Origin: Sphaerimonospora thailandensis
GTDB taxonomy: Bacteria > Actinomycetota > Actinomycetes > Streptosporangiales > Streptosporangiaceae
Reading direction: 5' to 3'
DNA: 64,000 nt
Assembly (NCBI RefSeq): GCF_016863115.1
Contig: NZ_BOOG01000013.1
Location: forward strand, 62,001-126,000
Below the pieces are notes generated by a model. That model did no database searches. It was not told the origin of the DNA and saw only the letters and a list, made by a program, of their open reading frames with translations. Position 1 is the stretch's first letter. The number at the start of each line of letters is the position of its first letter. Below, in pieces: positions 8,153 through 17,519 of this stretch. Position numbers and translations under genes: made by a program.

Positions 8153-10807
8153 GTGGATCTGCCCACGTATACCAATATTTGGCGTATTGAGAAGCGGCTG
8201 TACAAGCTGTACGACCTTCGGCTGCCCATGCCGCTTCCCATCGTCTGGATCGGTGTGTTCGTGGGCGTGCTGGTCCCCTGGTGTGTCCTCCTCGCCCTGT
8301 TCGGGTTGCCGTTCCGGGCTCCGTGGCATGTCGTCTACCTGGTGCCGCCCGGCGTGCTGACCTGGCTCTCCACCCGCCCGGTGATCGAGGGCAAGCGGCT
8401 CACCGAGCTCCTGCAGTCCCAGCTCCGCTACCTGGCCGAGCCCCGCACCTGGTGCCGCATGGCTCCGATGGGCGAGCCCGAAGAGATCACCTTCACCGCC
8501 CGGGTATGGCGGGTCACGTCGCCGCAGGCCGTTCCGGCCATCGCCGAAACCACAGCCAAGGCCCCTGCGAGGGGCCCAGCGAGGGTCGCCGTCAGGGCCG
8601 CGGGGAAGACGAGTGGGAAGGCCAAGGCCGCAGCCATGGGGGCGGGGCCGGTCGGGAAGGGCCCTCGGGTGACCGGGTTGCCGACCGCCGAGCCTCCGGC
8701 GCTCGCCCATTCCGCCCGACCAGTGGCCAAGGGCACCGGGCGTCCCGCCCGCGGCGGTTTCCGGGGTGTCGACCATTCGGCCGGCACTGGTTCGTCGGCC
8801 GGCACTGGGGCGTCGGCTACCGCGGTGCCGTCGGCCGACGAGGTGCCGTCGGGCATCGTGCGTCCGGCGGTGGCCGCCGCCGCGGCGGCTGCCGCTCCCA
8901 TCGCCGATGTCCCGTCCTCCGTCTCATGGCGTACGGCTTCCGCGTCCGGGAGGGGCGTCGCGTCGGGGGGTGAGCGTGCGTTCTCCACCACGGAGGCGGG
9001 GACGACGTCCACGGCACGGGAGGCGGCGGAGCCGGTAGCGCCGCCCTCCGCCGGAGCCCAGACCTTGGGCGCCCAGGTTTCGGACGCCCAGGTCTCGGAG
9101 GTTTCGACTTCAGATGTGGCGGCGACCGCGCCGGTCTCGGACGTGCCGGTCTCGGACGTGCCGCCCATCGGGACCGAGGCACTCCGCCGCCTTCGCAGGC
9201 TCGCGGCGTCGGCGGAGAACCGTGCCGTACGGCAGACCGATCCGGCTCCGCGACAGGACGGACCCGCCTGGCAGGAGGAGGCAGCGGAGCACGTCGCAGC
9301 CGAGGCCCCTCCCGTAGAGAGCCGGCGCATGGAGAGCGGGCCCATGGAGAGCGGGCCCATGGAGAGCGGGCTCGCGGAGAGCCATGCCGCCGAGAGCCGC
9401 GGTCCCGGAGTCACCGTCGAGGAGGTGGCCGATCTCGGCAAGCCCGCCGTGAGCGACGAACTCGGGGACGTGGAGCACCCCGCGGAAGCGCGGCGGACGG
9501 GGGATCCGGAGCCCACGAGTGGTGAAGAAGTGGGCACGAGGGCCGCCCGGCGGCGGGATTCCGACGATTGGCAGCGCAGAGCTCGGGAGCAGCACAGGAA
9601 GGGGCGGCCGCCGAAACCCATGCGACCCGAGCAGCCCAAGCGGGAGACGGGGCCGACGCAGCCACCCGTCCAGCCGGTCCACCCCGCACCGTCCGCGCCG
9701 CCCATCCAGCCAGTTCAACCCGTCCAGCCAGTTCACCCCGCACCGTCCGCGCCGCCCGCACAACCGGGGCAGGCCGCTCATCCGTCGCGGGTGCGGCCGG
9801 AGGTCCCGGGGACGGCGATCCGGCCGCCGAAGCTCCAGCCGCCCAAGGTGAGGGGGGAGGAACCGCCCAAGCTCCGCCGGGTCGAGGCCGTCGTCGGCCG
9901 CGACCCCGCCGGCGGCTGGCGGCGGCTCGCCCAGGTCGTCGTGGGCGGAAGCCGTACCGACGGGATGGAGATCGACGAGGCGCGGGCCCGCACGCCGCTC
10001 GCCGACAGCAAGCGGATCATGGTGCTGGGCTGCACGGGTGGCGCCGGACAGACGACCACGGCGCTGATGCTGGGACACTCGCTGGCCCGCTACCGGGAAG
10101 AGCGCGTGCTGGCCCTCGACGCGAGCGGCGGCGACGACACGATGACCAGGCGGATCGCGGCCGCGCCCGCCGAGCGGCTGGGCTCACTCCTCGACGGTGC
10201 CGGATCGCTGACCCGCTACCTCGGCCTCGGCGCGCGTACCTCACGCTGCGGGTCGGGGCTGGAGGTGCTCGGGGCGGACATCGACGACCAGGCGGCGCAG
10301 CGTCTGGCGGACCGGGCGTCGCTCGGCGACTGGAGCCGGACGCTGGCCGTGCTCGATCGCCATTACGGGCTCACCGTGATCGACCCCGCCGCCGCGCTGG
10401 CGGCCCGGCTGCTGCCGTACGCCGACCAGCTCGTGCTGGTGGCCCCCGCGAGCGCGGACGCCCCGGAGGCGATCGCCATGACCTACGAGTGGCTCGACGG
10501 CCACGACTGCTCCGACCTGCGGCGCCGGGGCGTGATGGTGATCAACGGGGTGAGCCGGCGCAGCCTGCCCGAGGTGGAGCAGGCGGAGGCGGTGGCCAGC
10601 GGCCGGTGCCGGGCGATCGTCCGCGTCCCCTGGGAGGACGAGCTCGCGCCAGGCCGTCCGGGACCTGTTGACCTCAACAACCTTCGCGCGGGGGGCCGCA
10701 GGGCGTACGTTGCACTTGCGGGAGTGATCGTGAGCAGCCTGGCCGCGAACCGGCCGAGCGACGCGCACAGGGTCCGAGAACGCGCGGGCGAGAAAGCGGG
10801 TGAGTGA
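8153..10807 (+). CDS. TcpE-like membrane protein fused to a degenerate ParA/MinD-like NTPase domain
   Basis: An 884-residue protein with three parts. Residues 1-115 match TcpE: IEKRLYKLYDLRLPMPLP followed by two membrane helices. Residues about 150-600 are low-complexity Ala/Pro/Ser/Glu sequence with internal repeats (MESGP units; a duplicated HPAPSAPP segment). Residues about 615-870 resemble a ParA/MinD NTPase, with a P-loop-like CTGGAGQTTTALML near 626, DASGGDD and a late V-P-W-E segment. Both P-loop lysines of the ParA consensus (KGGxGKTT) are replaced by Thr and Gln, so ATP binding may be weakened or lost. GTG 8153 follows GAGGAGGAACG. It sits between the small membrane protein and the VirB4 gene. 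Confidence 0.75.
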   Translation: MDLPTYTNIWRIEKRLYKLYDLRLPMPLPIVWIGVFVGVLVPWCVLLALFGLPFRAPWHVVYLVPPGVLTWLSTRPVIEGKRLTELLQSQLRYLAEPRTWCRMAPMGEPEEITFTARVWRVTSPQAVPAIAETTAKAPARGPARVAVRAAGKTSGKAKAAAMGAGPVGKGPRVTGLPTAEPPALAHSARPVAKGTGRPARGGFRGVDHSAGTGSSAGTGASATAVPSADEVPSGIVRPAVAAAAAAAAPIADVPSSVSWRTASASGRGVASGGERAFSTTEAGTTSTAREAAEPVAPPSAGAQTLGAQVSDAQVSEVSTSDVAATAPVSDVPVSDVPPIGTEALRRLRRLAASAENRAVRQTDPAPRQDGPAWQEEAAEHVAAEAPPVESRRMESGPMESGPMESGLAESHAAESRGPGVTVEEVADLGKPAVSDELGDVEHPAEARRTGDPEPTSGEEVGTRAARRRDSDDWQRRAREQHRKGRPPKPMRPEQPKRETGPTQPPVQPVHPAPSAPPIQPVQPVQPVHPAPSAPPAQPGQAAHPSRVRPEVPGTAIRPPKLQPPKVRGEEPPKLRRVEAVVGRDPAGGWRRLAQVVVGGSRTDGMEIDEARARTPLADSKRIMVLGCTGGAGQTTTALMLGHSLARYREERVLALDASGGDDTMTRRIAAAPAERLGSLLDGAGSLTRYLGLGARTSRCGSGLEVLGADIDDQAAQRLADRASLGDWSRTLAVLDRHYGLTVIDPAAALAARLLPYADQLVLVAPASADAPEAIAMTYEWLDGHDCSDLRRRGVMVINGVSRRSLPEVEQAEAVASGRCRAIVRVPWEDELAPGRPGPVDLNNLRAGGRRAYVALAGVIVSSLAANRPSDAHRVRERAGEKAGE
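9329..9373 (+). repeat. Three tandem 15-bp units inside the TcpE-ParA-like gene
   Basis: ATGGAGAGCGGGCCC occurs twice and then a third time with one change (ending CTC), encoding MESGP-MESGP-MESGL. The repeats lie in the low-complexity linker and probably arose by slippage. A second, looser duplication encoding HPAPSAPP lies near 9680-9760. Confidence 0.85.
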
Positions 10808-10810
10808 GCG

Positions 10811-13288
10811 ATGAGCAGGGCGCGAAGCCGCCTGGCGGTGCGGTACTTCGACGATCGCGTCCTTCTCACCGAGTCGGCGGCATGGGCGTACTTCCGGCTG
10901 CCGACGGTGAGCTACGAGTTCCTCACGTCGGAGGAGCGTGAGGCGCTCGCCACCAACATCACCATCGCGCTCGCCGCGATCAGGATGTCCGACGCCGAGG
11001 TGCATCTGCGGATCGCGCACCGGGCCTATCCGGCGGCCGAGTGGGCGATGGCGCTCAACACGACATCCGACGAGGGGCCGGGCTGGCGGGAGTACCTGGA
11101 GGAGATGTATCGCCACGTCTGGGCCAAGGACTTCTGGAGCAAGGAGGTCTACCTGGGCGTACGGCTCGGCCCGCGCGGCGCCCAGCTCGGCGCCGGCGTG
11201 TTGGCCCAGCTCTTCGGCTTCTACCAGCGCGGGGAGAAGGCGCTCGGGATCGAGGACGACCATGTGCCGGCCCGCGAGATCGAGCGGTGGACCGAGGCGG
11301 CGCAGCGGCTCGGCCGGGCCCTCGCCTCCAGCGCCCTCTACGCCCGCCACGCCACCTCTACGGAGATCGCCTGGCTGTTCCAGCACGCCGCCTCCGGGGG
11401 GCTCGGCGACCGGCCGCCGTCGGCGTCGCCGCGGCGCAGGTGGGGCCGGGGCGAGATCGAGTCGCTGGTCGAGGGGCAGATCCACAACGGCCGCTCCCTG
11501 CTTCGCGTGGAGCAGCCGGCGGGTGACAGCTTCGTCGCGCACCTGTCGTTCGCCCGGTTCCCCGACCTCATGGCGTTCCCCGACGGGGAGCCGTGGCTGC
11601 ACTTCGCCGACCAGTTGCCCTTCCCGGTCGAGGTCTCCAGCAGGATGCGGCTGATCCCGCCGGTGCGGGCGAGCAAGGACGTGGCGCGCAAGCTGGCCCA
11701 CGCCCGCGACATGGACATCCACATCCGCGAGGCCGGGGCGGAGGCGCCGCTCGCGCTGGCCGAGCAGATCGACGCCGCCCGCATGCTGGAGCACGGCATC
11801 ACCAAGGAGCGGCTGCCCTTCGTGTACGGATGGCACCGGTTGAGCGTGAGCGCGCCGACGGAGGAGATCTGCGTCCAGCGGGTCGAGGCCGTCGTGGAGC
11901 ACTACCGCGACATCGGCATCGACGTGGTCAACTCCACCGGTGACCAGTTCTCGCTCTTCTGCGAGGCCCTTCCCGGGGAGCGGCTGCGGATCAACGCGTA
12001 CGCCCAGCGGCAGCCGCTGCGGACGATCGCGGGCGGCATGGCGACGGCGACCGTGGAGGTCGGCGACCGGGTGGACGAGTCGAACGCCGGGTGGGCCGGG
12101 CCGTACATCGGCGAGACCCTTGGGCGGGCGCGCGGCATCGTGCACTTCGATCCGCTGGTCGCGGCGGCGCGCAACCGCCCGACGGCCATCGCGATCACCG
12201 GCGAACCGGGCGGCGGCAAGACGACGCTCGCGCTGCTGCTGATCTACCAGATGGCGCTGCGCGGCGTGACCGTCGCGGTGATCGACCCGAAGGGCGACGC
12301 GGAGTCGCTCGTACGGCTCCTGCGGCGGAGCGGCCGCCAGGCGCGGATGATCCCGCTGGGGTCGGCGGCGCCCGGTCTGCTCGATCCGTTCTCGTTCGGC
12401 GACGACATCGCGGCCAGGAAGACGATGGCCAGCGAGACGCTGCGGCTGCTGCTGCCGCGCATGTCGGAGGAGCGCGAGTCGGTCATGATCCAGGCGGTGG
12501 CCGCGGTGTCGAACGAGCCCGACCCGTCGCTGGGCAAGGTGGTCGACCACCTGGAGAGGTCGGAGGACCCCGCGTCGAAGAACCTCGGGGCCGTGCTGCG
12601 GTCGATGTCCGAGATGCATCTGGCCAGGCTCTGCTTCGACCCCTCCGGCGGAGAGCAGATCGACACCGAGGGCTGGACCACGGTGTTCACACTCGGCGGT
12701 CTCACGCTGCCCGACGTCATGACTCCGAGGGACGACTACTCCTACGAGCAGCGGTTGTCGGTGGCCCTGCTCTACCTGGTGTCGCAGTTCGCCCGGCGGC
12801 TGATGAACGGGCTCGACCGGCGCACGCCCAAAGCGATCTTCCTTGACGAGGCCTGGGCGATCACGTCCACGCCGGAGGGCGCCAAGCTGGTGCCCGAGGT
12901 CTCCAGGATGGGCCGGTCCCGCAACACGGCGCTCGTCCTGGTGTCCCAGAACGCGGGCGATCTGCTCAACGAGCAGGTCACCAACTGCCTGTCGTCGGTC
13001 TTCGCTTTCCGCTCGACCGAGCGGGTGGAGGTCGAGCACGTGATGGAGCTCCTCGGCGTGGACCCGTCGGAGGAGCACAAGGCGGTGCTGCGCTCCCTGG
13101 GCAACGGGGAGTGCGTGTTCCGTGATCTGGACGGCCGGGCGGGTCGCATCGGGGTGGACCTGATCTCGGCGGAGCTGCTGCGGTGGCTGGACACGAATCC
13201 GACGCACGAAAAGCCAGGCGAGAACGGAAACGAACTCGATGTCGGGGGTTCCGGTCGGTCGGGGGTCACGCAGGAGGTGCGGTCTTGA
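10811..13288 (+). CDS. VirB4-type secretion ATPase
   Basis: An 825-residue protein with the VirB4/TrbE layout: an N-terminal domain of about 430 residues for contacts with the membrane complex, then a RecA-like motor with Walker A GEPGGGKTT near residue 465 and Walker B KAIFLDEAW near 675, followed by VLVSQNAGDLL and a helical C-terminus. VirB4 powers assembly of, and substrate movement through, type IV secretion channels. It starts three bases after the preceding stop, and its own stop overlaps the next TTG start, so it is translationally linked to both neighbours. All core motifs are intact. Confidence 0.88.
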   Translation: MSRARSRLAVRYFDDRVLLTESAAWAYFRLPTVSYEFLTSEEREALATNITIALAAIRMSDAEVHLRIAHRAYPAAEWAMALNTTSDEGPGWREYLEEMYRHVWAKDFWSKEVYLGVRLGPRGAQLGAGVLAQLFGFYQRGEKALGIEDDHVPAREIERWTEAAQRLGRALASSALYARHATSTEIAWLFQHAASGGLGDRPPSASPRRRWGRGEIESLVEGQIHNGRSLLRVEQPAGDSFVAHLSFARFPDLMAFPDGEPWLHFADQLPFPVEVSSRMRLIPPVRASKDVARKLAHARDMDIHIREAGAEAPLALAEQIDAARMLEHGITKERLPFVYGWHRLSVSAPTEEICVQRVEAVVEHYRDIGIDVVNSTGDQFSLFCEALPGERLRINAYAQRQPLRTIAGGMATATVEVGDRVDESNAGWAGPYIGETLGRARGIVHFDPLVAAARNRPTAIAITGEPGGGKTTLALLLIYQMALRGVTVAVIDPKGDAESLVRLLRRSGRQARMIPLGSAAPGLLDPFSFGDDIAARKTMASETLRLLLPRMSEERESVMIQAVAAVSNEPDPSLGKVVDHLERSEDPASKNLGAVLRSMSEMHLARLCFDPSGGEQIDTEGWTTVFTLGGLTLPDVMTPRDDYSYEQRLSVALLYLVSQFARRLMNGLDRRTPKAIFLDEAWAITSTPEGAKLVPEVSRMGRSRNTALVLVSQNAGDLLNEQVTNCLSSVFAFRSTERVEVEHVMELLGVDPSEEHKAVLRSLGNGECVFRDLDGRAGRIGVDLISAELLRWLDTNPTHEKPGENGNELDVGGSGRSGVTQEVRS

Positions 13289-15693
13289 AGCGATTGCGGC
13301 GCAGGCGGCGCAGGCTGGTCCTGTTCCTGGTGGCCTTCACGGCTTTCGCGGCGTTCGTGACGCTGCCGCTCGTCTTCCCGTCGGGCACGGCGAGCGCGGT
13401 AGGGCCCTGTGACCTGTCCGCCGATCTCGCCCCCGAGATGGTCGGCGGCGGCATCGACGGCCTGGTCCGCCCGCCCGCACCCGACGCCGCCACCGGGGGT
13501 GGCACAGGGAATGGCGCGGCCGCCGCGCCGGAGGCGAAGGAGCCGCTCACCAACTACGAGCGGTACGGCATGTCCGGCCAGTTCTGGCACACCTACGGAC
13601 TCGGCTGCTCGGACGTCGCCGCCGTGCTCGGCAACGCCTGGGCCAACACGGTCTTCTCCTGGGCCAAGGCCGTCGACCGGCTGACGATCAGCACCTACGA
13701 GGCGGCGGCCACCGAAGGACCGCTCCAGCCCATCAAGGAGGCGGCCGACGCGATCGTCACCAAGCTGGCCGACGCCATGTACTGGCCCTATCTGCGGCCC
13801 GTGGTCATCCTCGGCGCGGTCTGGCTCGCCTGGTACGGCCTGATCCGCAGGCGGGCGACGACCACCACCGAGGGCGTCATCTGGATGGTGCTCGCGGTCA
13901 CGGTGGCCGTCTGGTTCTTCAGCCGCCCCGGCGACTTCACCAACATCGGCAAGACCGTGACCGACAAGACCGGCGAGATCGTCAACTCGGCCTTCTCCGG
14001 CCTGCCCGGCGCCGGCGGCGCGTCGTGCCTGCCGCTCAAGGACGACGGCGGCGCGGGGGCGGAGCCGGAGGTCAAAGCAGGGGGGTACGGCAGGCCGGGC
14101 ACGCCGGGGGTCGCCCAGAACGCCGACGCGCTCTGGTCGACGCTCGTCTGCAAGCCGTGGCTGATGGGACAGCTGGGCACGGCCGACCCGAAAGCGCACA
14201 TCGTACAGGACTTCGGCGCAAAGATCCTTAATCTGCAGGCCATCGATGCGGCCGAGCAGGCCGCGAACCAGACGCCGGCCAGCGACGTCCACCAGAAACG
14301 GTTCGAGGAGGAGATCGCCAAGCCGCTGGAGAACACCCCGGTGTTCTTCCTCGTCCAGGGCAAGGACTGGACGAGTCGGCTCGGCATCGCGATAGGCGCG
14401 TTCATCGCCGCCATGGTCGCCGGGCTGCTCATCTTCCTCGTGGCGGTGTCGCTGCTGGTGCTCAAGGTCGGCTTCCTGCTGCTGCTCATGCTGGGGCCGG
14501 TGTTCCTGCTGATCGGCGTGCATCCGGGCTCAGGGCGGATCATCGCGATGCGCTGGGTGGAGATGGTCATCGGCACTCTGCTGCGCCAAGCCGTACTGGC
14601 CGTCGTGCTGGGCGTCCTCGTGTACGGCTACGCACTGATCATCTCGACCGGGCTGCCCTGGGGCATGCAGATCCTGTTCATGGCGCTGCTGACGATCGCC
14701 GTCTTCTTCTACCGGCGGCCGTTCCAGCATCTGTTCTCCTCGATGGACGGGCACACGCTCACGACCCGGATGCTCGGGGAGGCCGCGAGCGCGCCCACGC
14801 TGTCGCGTGCGGCGAACGCGCTGCCTCCGGTGGCCGCGGCGCGGATGGGACGTTGGGGCCTGCGCAAGGCCGAGCCGTTGATCGGCGCCGCCGCGATGGT
14901 GAGCGGCGCGGGCACCGCGGGCGCGGTCGCCGCGTCGGTGGCGCAGGGGCGTGTCCGCGGTGAGGAAGGGGCGGCCGGGCCCGCGGCGGCTCAGGCGGCG
15001 GGACAGACGGGAGAGCAGGTGGGTGCCAGAGCCGGCGGGGCCCAACCCGCGCCGCTGGATGCCGATGCTCAGGCCGCCGGCCGTCGCAGGGCGGGGACGG
15101 CGCCACGCCCGGGATCGGCCCCTCCGCTCAACCTTTCCGGCGTGAGGTCCGCGGGCCCCGCCGGGCCCACGGCCGCTCCGAGTCGCTCGGCCGCCTCGTC
15201 GGGTTCGGTCGCGTCCGGATCGGGCTCCCGGTCGAGCTCTGGACCGGGTTCCGGGTCGGGTTCCGGTGCGACCTCGGGCGGCGGCGCAGGCTCACGCGGT
15301 GGCTGGTTCAGCGGGCGATCGGGCGGCTGGACCTCCCGCGGTTCGAGTGGTTCGCCCAGCTCGAACGGCTCACGCGGCTCACGCGGTTCACGCGGTTCAG
15401 GCGGCGGCTCAGGCTCACGCGGTTCGAACGGGTCCGGAAGGTCCCGGGGTTCCACCGGCTCCGGTGGCATCTTCGGCGGTGGTTCCGGCGGCGGTTCCGG
15501 TGGTGGCATCTTCGGGGGCGGCGGCTTACGCGACCGGGGATCGGCGGATCGCTCATCCCGGTCCGGCGGCTCGTCGTCCGGCAGGGCGTCCGGCGCTCCG
15601 CCGCTGTGGCTGCCCAGCCGGGGGAGCGGCGGGCGGACACCCGACGACGCGCCCACCCCGTTCTGGGCCAAGCCCTCGGACTCCGCCGACTGA
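13285..15693 (+). CDS. VirB6-like polytopic membrane protein with long Gly/Ser-rich tail
   Basis: The start is set at TTG 13285 because AGGAGG lies seven bases upstream and the TTG overlaps the VirB4 stop (TTGA). The protein is then 802 residues and begins with an Arg-rich stretch before its first hydrophobic segment, rather than starting at GTG 13183 inside virB4. Further membrane helices lie at about residues 175-190, 200-215, 370-410, 430-455 and 460-475. This resembles the VirB6/TrbL-type channel protein (Tn916 Orf15 position). From about residue 630 the sequence is Gly/Ser/Arg low complexity (bases 15190-15600) with RGSRGSRGSG and GIFGGG units. The tail is probably disordered and cytoplasmic. 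Confidence 0.78.
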   Translation: MKRLRRRRRRLVLFLVAFTAFAAFVTLPLVFPSGTASAVGPCDLSADLAPEMVGGGIDGLVRPPAPDAATGGGTGNGAAAAPEAKEPLTNYERYGMSGQFWHTYGLGCSDVAAVLGNAWANTVFSWAKAVDRLTISTYEAAATEGPLQPIKEAADAIVTKLADAMYWPYLRPVVILGAVWLAWYGLIRRRATTTTEGVIWMVLAVTVAVWFFSRPGDFTNIGKTVTDKTGEIVNSAFSGLPGAGGASCLPLKDDGGAGAEPEVKAGGYGRPGTPGVAQNADALWSTLVCKPWLMGQLGTADPKAHIVQDFGAKILNLQAIDAAEQAANQTPASDVHQKRFEEEIAKPLENTPVFFLVQGKDWTSRLGIAIGAFIAAMVAGLLIFLVAVSLLVLKVGFLLLLMLGPVFLLIGVHPGSGRIIAMRWVEMVIGTLLRQAVLAVVLGVLVYGYALIISTGLPWGMQILFMALLTIAVFFYRRPFQHLFSSMDGHTLTTRMLGEAASAPTLSRAANALPPVAAARMGRWGLRKAEPLIGAAAMVSGAGTAGAVAASVAQGRVRGEEGAAGPAAAQAAGQTGEQVGARAGGAQPAPLDADAQAAGRRRAGTAPRPGSAPPLNLSGVRSAGPAGPTAAPSRSAASSGSVASGSGSRSSSGPGSGSGSGATSGGGAGSRGGWFSGRSGGWTSRGSSGSPSSNGSRGSRGSRGSGGGSGSRGSNGSGRSRGSTGSGGIFGGGSGGGSGGGIFGGGGLRDRGSADRSSRSGGSSSGRASGAPPLWLPSRGSGGRTPDDAPTPFWAKPSDSAD

Positions 15694-15711
15694 CCTGGTG
15701 ATCACACGTCG

Positions 15712-16374
15712 ATGAGCGCACAGAGAAGTGACAGGGGCAAGGGGCTCGCGTTCGCCGTGGCCGTCGTCGTGCTGGCCGCCGTGGGCCTCTACCTGACGAT
15801 GAATCCACCGACGTCGGAGTCGGAGGGCGGCGACGGCCGTACGGCGGCGGCCGAACCGGCGGCGAGGTCGCCTGAGGCGACCGGCGGTGCGGTGCGCAGC
15901 CCGGTGCCGCGCCAGGTCGCGACCACCCCGGCCGTCTTCGACGTCTACGCCTACCTGCCGCTGTCCCGGCAGGAGCTCGGCGCGGCGGCGGACCTCGCGC
16001 GCCGGTTCACCGAGTCGTACGGAACCTTCCGGTACGACGAGGAGCCGGCGGCGTTCGCCGGACGGCTCAAGGCGTTCGCCACGGACGAGTTCGCCGCGCA
16101 GCTCACCCGGGCCATGACCGATCCGGGGCTGGTGGAGCGCAACCGCGCCGGCCGGGTGGTCTCGCGGGCCTCGGCGGAGGTGAAGAAGATCAGGGACATG
16201 ACCGCCGACCAGGTGGTCTTCGTCGTCGGCTCGGTGCGGCACGTGACGGGCGATGACGGTGACAAGGACGAGAACGACCGGTTCGCCGTGACCGTGATCA
16301 GGGCGGGGAGCGACTGGCGGGTCTACGATCTGGAACTCGCCGACGCGGGCCAGGACGGGGACACGACGCCGTGA
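15712..16374 (+). CDS. Single-pass membrane protein of the secretion operon, possibly TcpC/VirB8-like
   Basis: A 220-residue protein with one membrane helix near residues 9-30, a disordered linker, then a compact domain of about 150 residues. FTESYGTFRYDEEPAAFAGRLK looks like a single NTF2-like domain, so this may be a second, one-domain relative of the TcpC-like protein at the operon start. The ATG at 15712 has a weak ribosome-binding site. Its TGA overlaps the GTG of the following hydrolase gene. No catalytic motif is seen; the role is inferred from the operon. Confidence 0.68.
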   Translation: MSAQRSDRGKGLAFAVAVVVLAAVGLYLTMNPPTSESEGGDGRTAAAEPAARSPEATGGAVRSPVPRQVATTPAVFDVYAYLPLSRQELGAAADLARRFTESYGTFRYDEEPAAFAGRLKAFATDEFAAQLTRAMTDPGLVERNRAGRVVSRASAEVKKIRDMTADQVVFVVGSVRHVTGDDGDKDENDRFAVTVIRAGSDWRVYDLELADAGQDGDTTP

Positions 16375-17513
16375 CCGTGCCGCCCCGTCGGGCGTCGCTT
16401 CAGACGTCGTTCCGGGTGATCTCGGCCCGCGGGCGGTCCCGGCCGGTCCTGGCCATCGTCCTCGCCCTGGCCGTGATCGTCCCGCTCGCGCTCATCGGGT
16501 CGATCATCCTGATGACGCCGCTGCCGTCGTTCCTCCTCGGCGGGAGATCCGCGGAGGACTGCGCGCAGGCCGGTACGATCGCCACCGGCGCGTCGGAGAC
16601 GGCCAGGACGGACATTCCAGCCGAATATCTCGAGCTCTACACGAAGGTCGGCAAGCAGACCGGCGTCCAGTGGAACGTGCTCGCCGCCATCGGCAAGCGC
16701 GAGACCGACCACGGCCGGTCGAAGCTGCCGGGAGTCAGCAGCGGCACCAACTACGCGGGCGCCGCCGGGCCGATGCAGTTCCTGATCAGCACATGGGGCG
16801 GCCAGGCCAAGATCAAGGTCGCGTCGGGAATCAACGGGTACGCCTCGGACGGCGACGGTGACGGGTACGGCGACGTCTACAACCCGGCCGACGCCATCCT
16901 CGGCGCGGCGAAGATGCTCAAGCGCAACGGCGCCCCCGACGACCTCAGGCGCGCGATCTTCGTCTACAACCGGGCCACCTGGTACGTCGACCAGGTCCTG
17001 GAGATCGCCGAGCGCTACGCGGTCACCGGCGACATCGGTCTGCCGCCCGAGGCCGACCCGGCCTGCGACACCAACTATGTGGCCGCGGCCTCCGACGAGG
17101 TCGTGCAGAAGATCCTTGAGTATGCCCTGGACCAGCGCGGCAAGCCGTACCGGTGGGGCGGGACCGGCCCGGATGCCTTCGACTGCTCGGGGATCATCTA
17201 CATGGCCTACCGCAATGCCGGGCTGTCGATCCCCAGGACGACGTTCGAGCAGTGGCCCTTCGGGGTGCGGGTGCAGCAGGGCAGCGAACGGCCGGGTGAT
17301 CTGGTGTTCTTCAACGCCGGGCCGGGCACGTCGGTGGACCGCCCCGGTCACGTGGGCCTGGTGGTCGCGCCGGGGAAGATGGTCGAGGCGCGCTGCACAC
17401 GCTGTGGACCCATCAAAGTCACGACATACGGCGACAGGCCGAACATCGTGGGCTTCACTCGGCCCCTGGAGAACGACCAGGTGCAGGCCCAACTCAGGCA
17501 CGACCTAACGTAG
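16371..17513 (+). CDS. Membrane-anchored bifunctional wall hydrolase (SLT lysozyme-like + NlpC/P60)
   Basis: A 380-residue protein. An N-terminal membrane helix is followed by a transglycosylase-like domain with the likely catalytic Glu at about residue 111 (GKRETDHG) and GPMQF. A C-terminal NlpC/P60 domain carries Cys at about 272 (FDCSG) and His at about 327 (GHVGLV). This two-domain layout is that of Tn916 Orf14/TcpG-type hydrolases, which open peptidoglycan so that a secretion channel can cross the wall. GTG 16371 overlaps the previous stop (GTGA). Catalytic residues appear intact. Last gene clearly tied to the secretion machine. Confidence 0.87.
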   Translation: MTVPPRRASLQTSFRVISARGRSRPVLAIVLALAVIVPLALIGSIILMTPLPSFLLGGRSAEDCAQAGTIATGASETARTDIPAEYLELYTKVGKQTGVQWNVLAAIGKRETDHGRSKLPGVSSGTNYAGAAGPMQFLISTWGGQAKIKVASGINGYASDGDGDGYGDVYNPADAILGAAKMLKRNGAPDDLRRAIFVYNRATWYVDQVLEIAERYAVTGDIGLPPEADPACDTNYVAAASDEVVQKILEYALDQRGKPYRWGGTGPDAFDCSGIIYMAYRNAGLSIPRTTFEQWPFGVRVQQGSERPGDLVFFNAGPGTSVDRPGHVGLVVAPGKMVEARCTRCGPIKVTTYGDRPNIVGFTRPLENDQVQAQLRHDLT

Positions 17514-17519
17514 GCGCTC

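Noticed and set aside
9329-9373. Short tandem repeats considered as a CRISPR array
   Set aside because: Units are contiguous, 15 bp, in frame and without spacers; they encode a low-complexity linker. The same applies to 49963-50034.
10241-13207. 988-codon minus-strand frame opposite virB4
   Set aside because: Composition (His/Arg/Pro/Gln-rich) is that of an antisense shadow of GC-rich coding DNA; the plus strand encodes an intact VirB4.
13183-13284. N-terminal extension of the VirB6-like protein inside virB4
   Set aside because: TTG 13285 has a well-placed AGGAGG and overlaps the virB4 stop; the extension is hydrophilic virB4 shadow.
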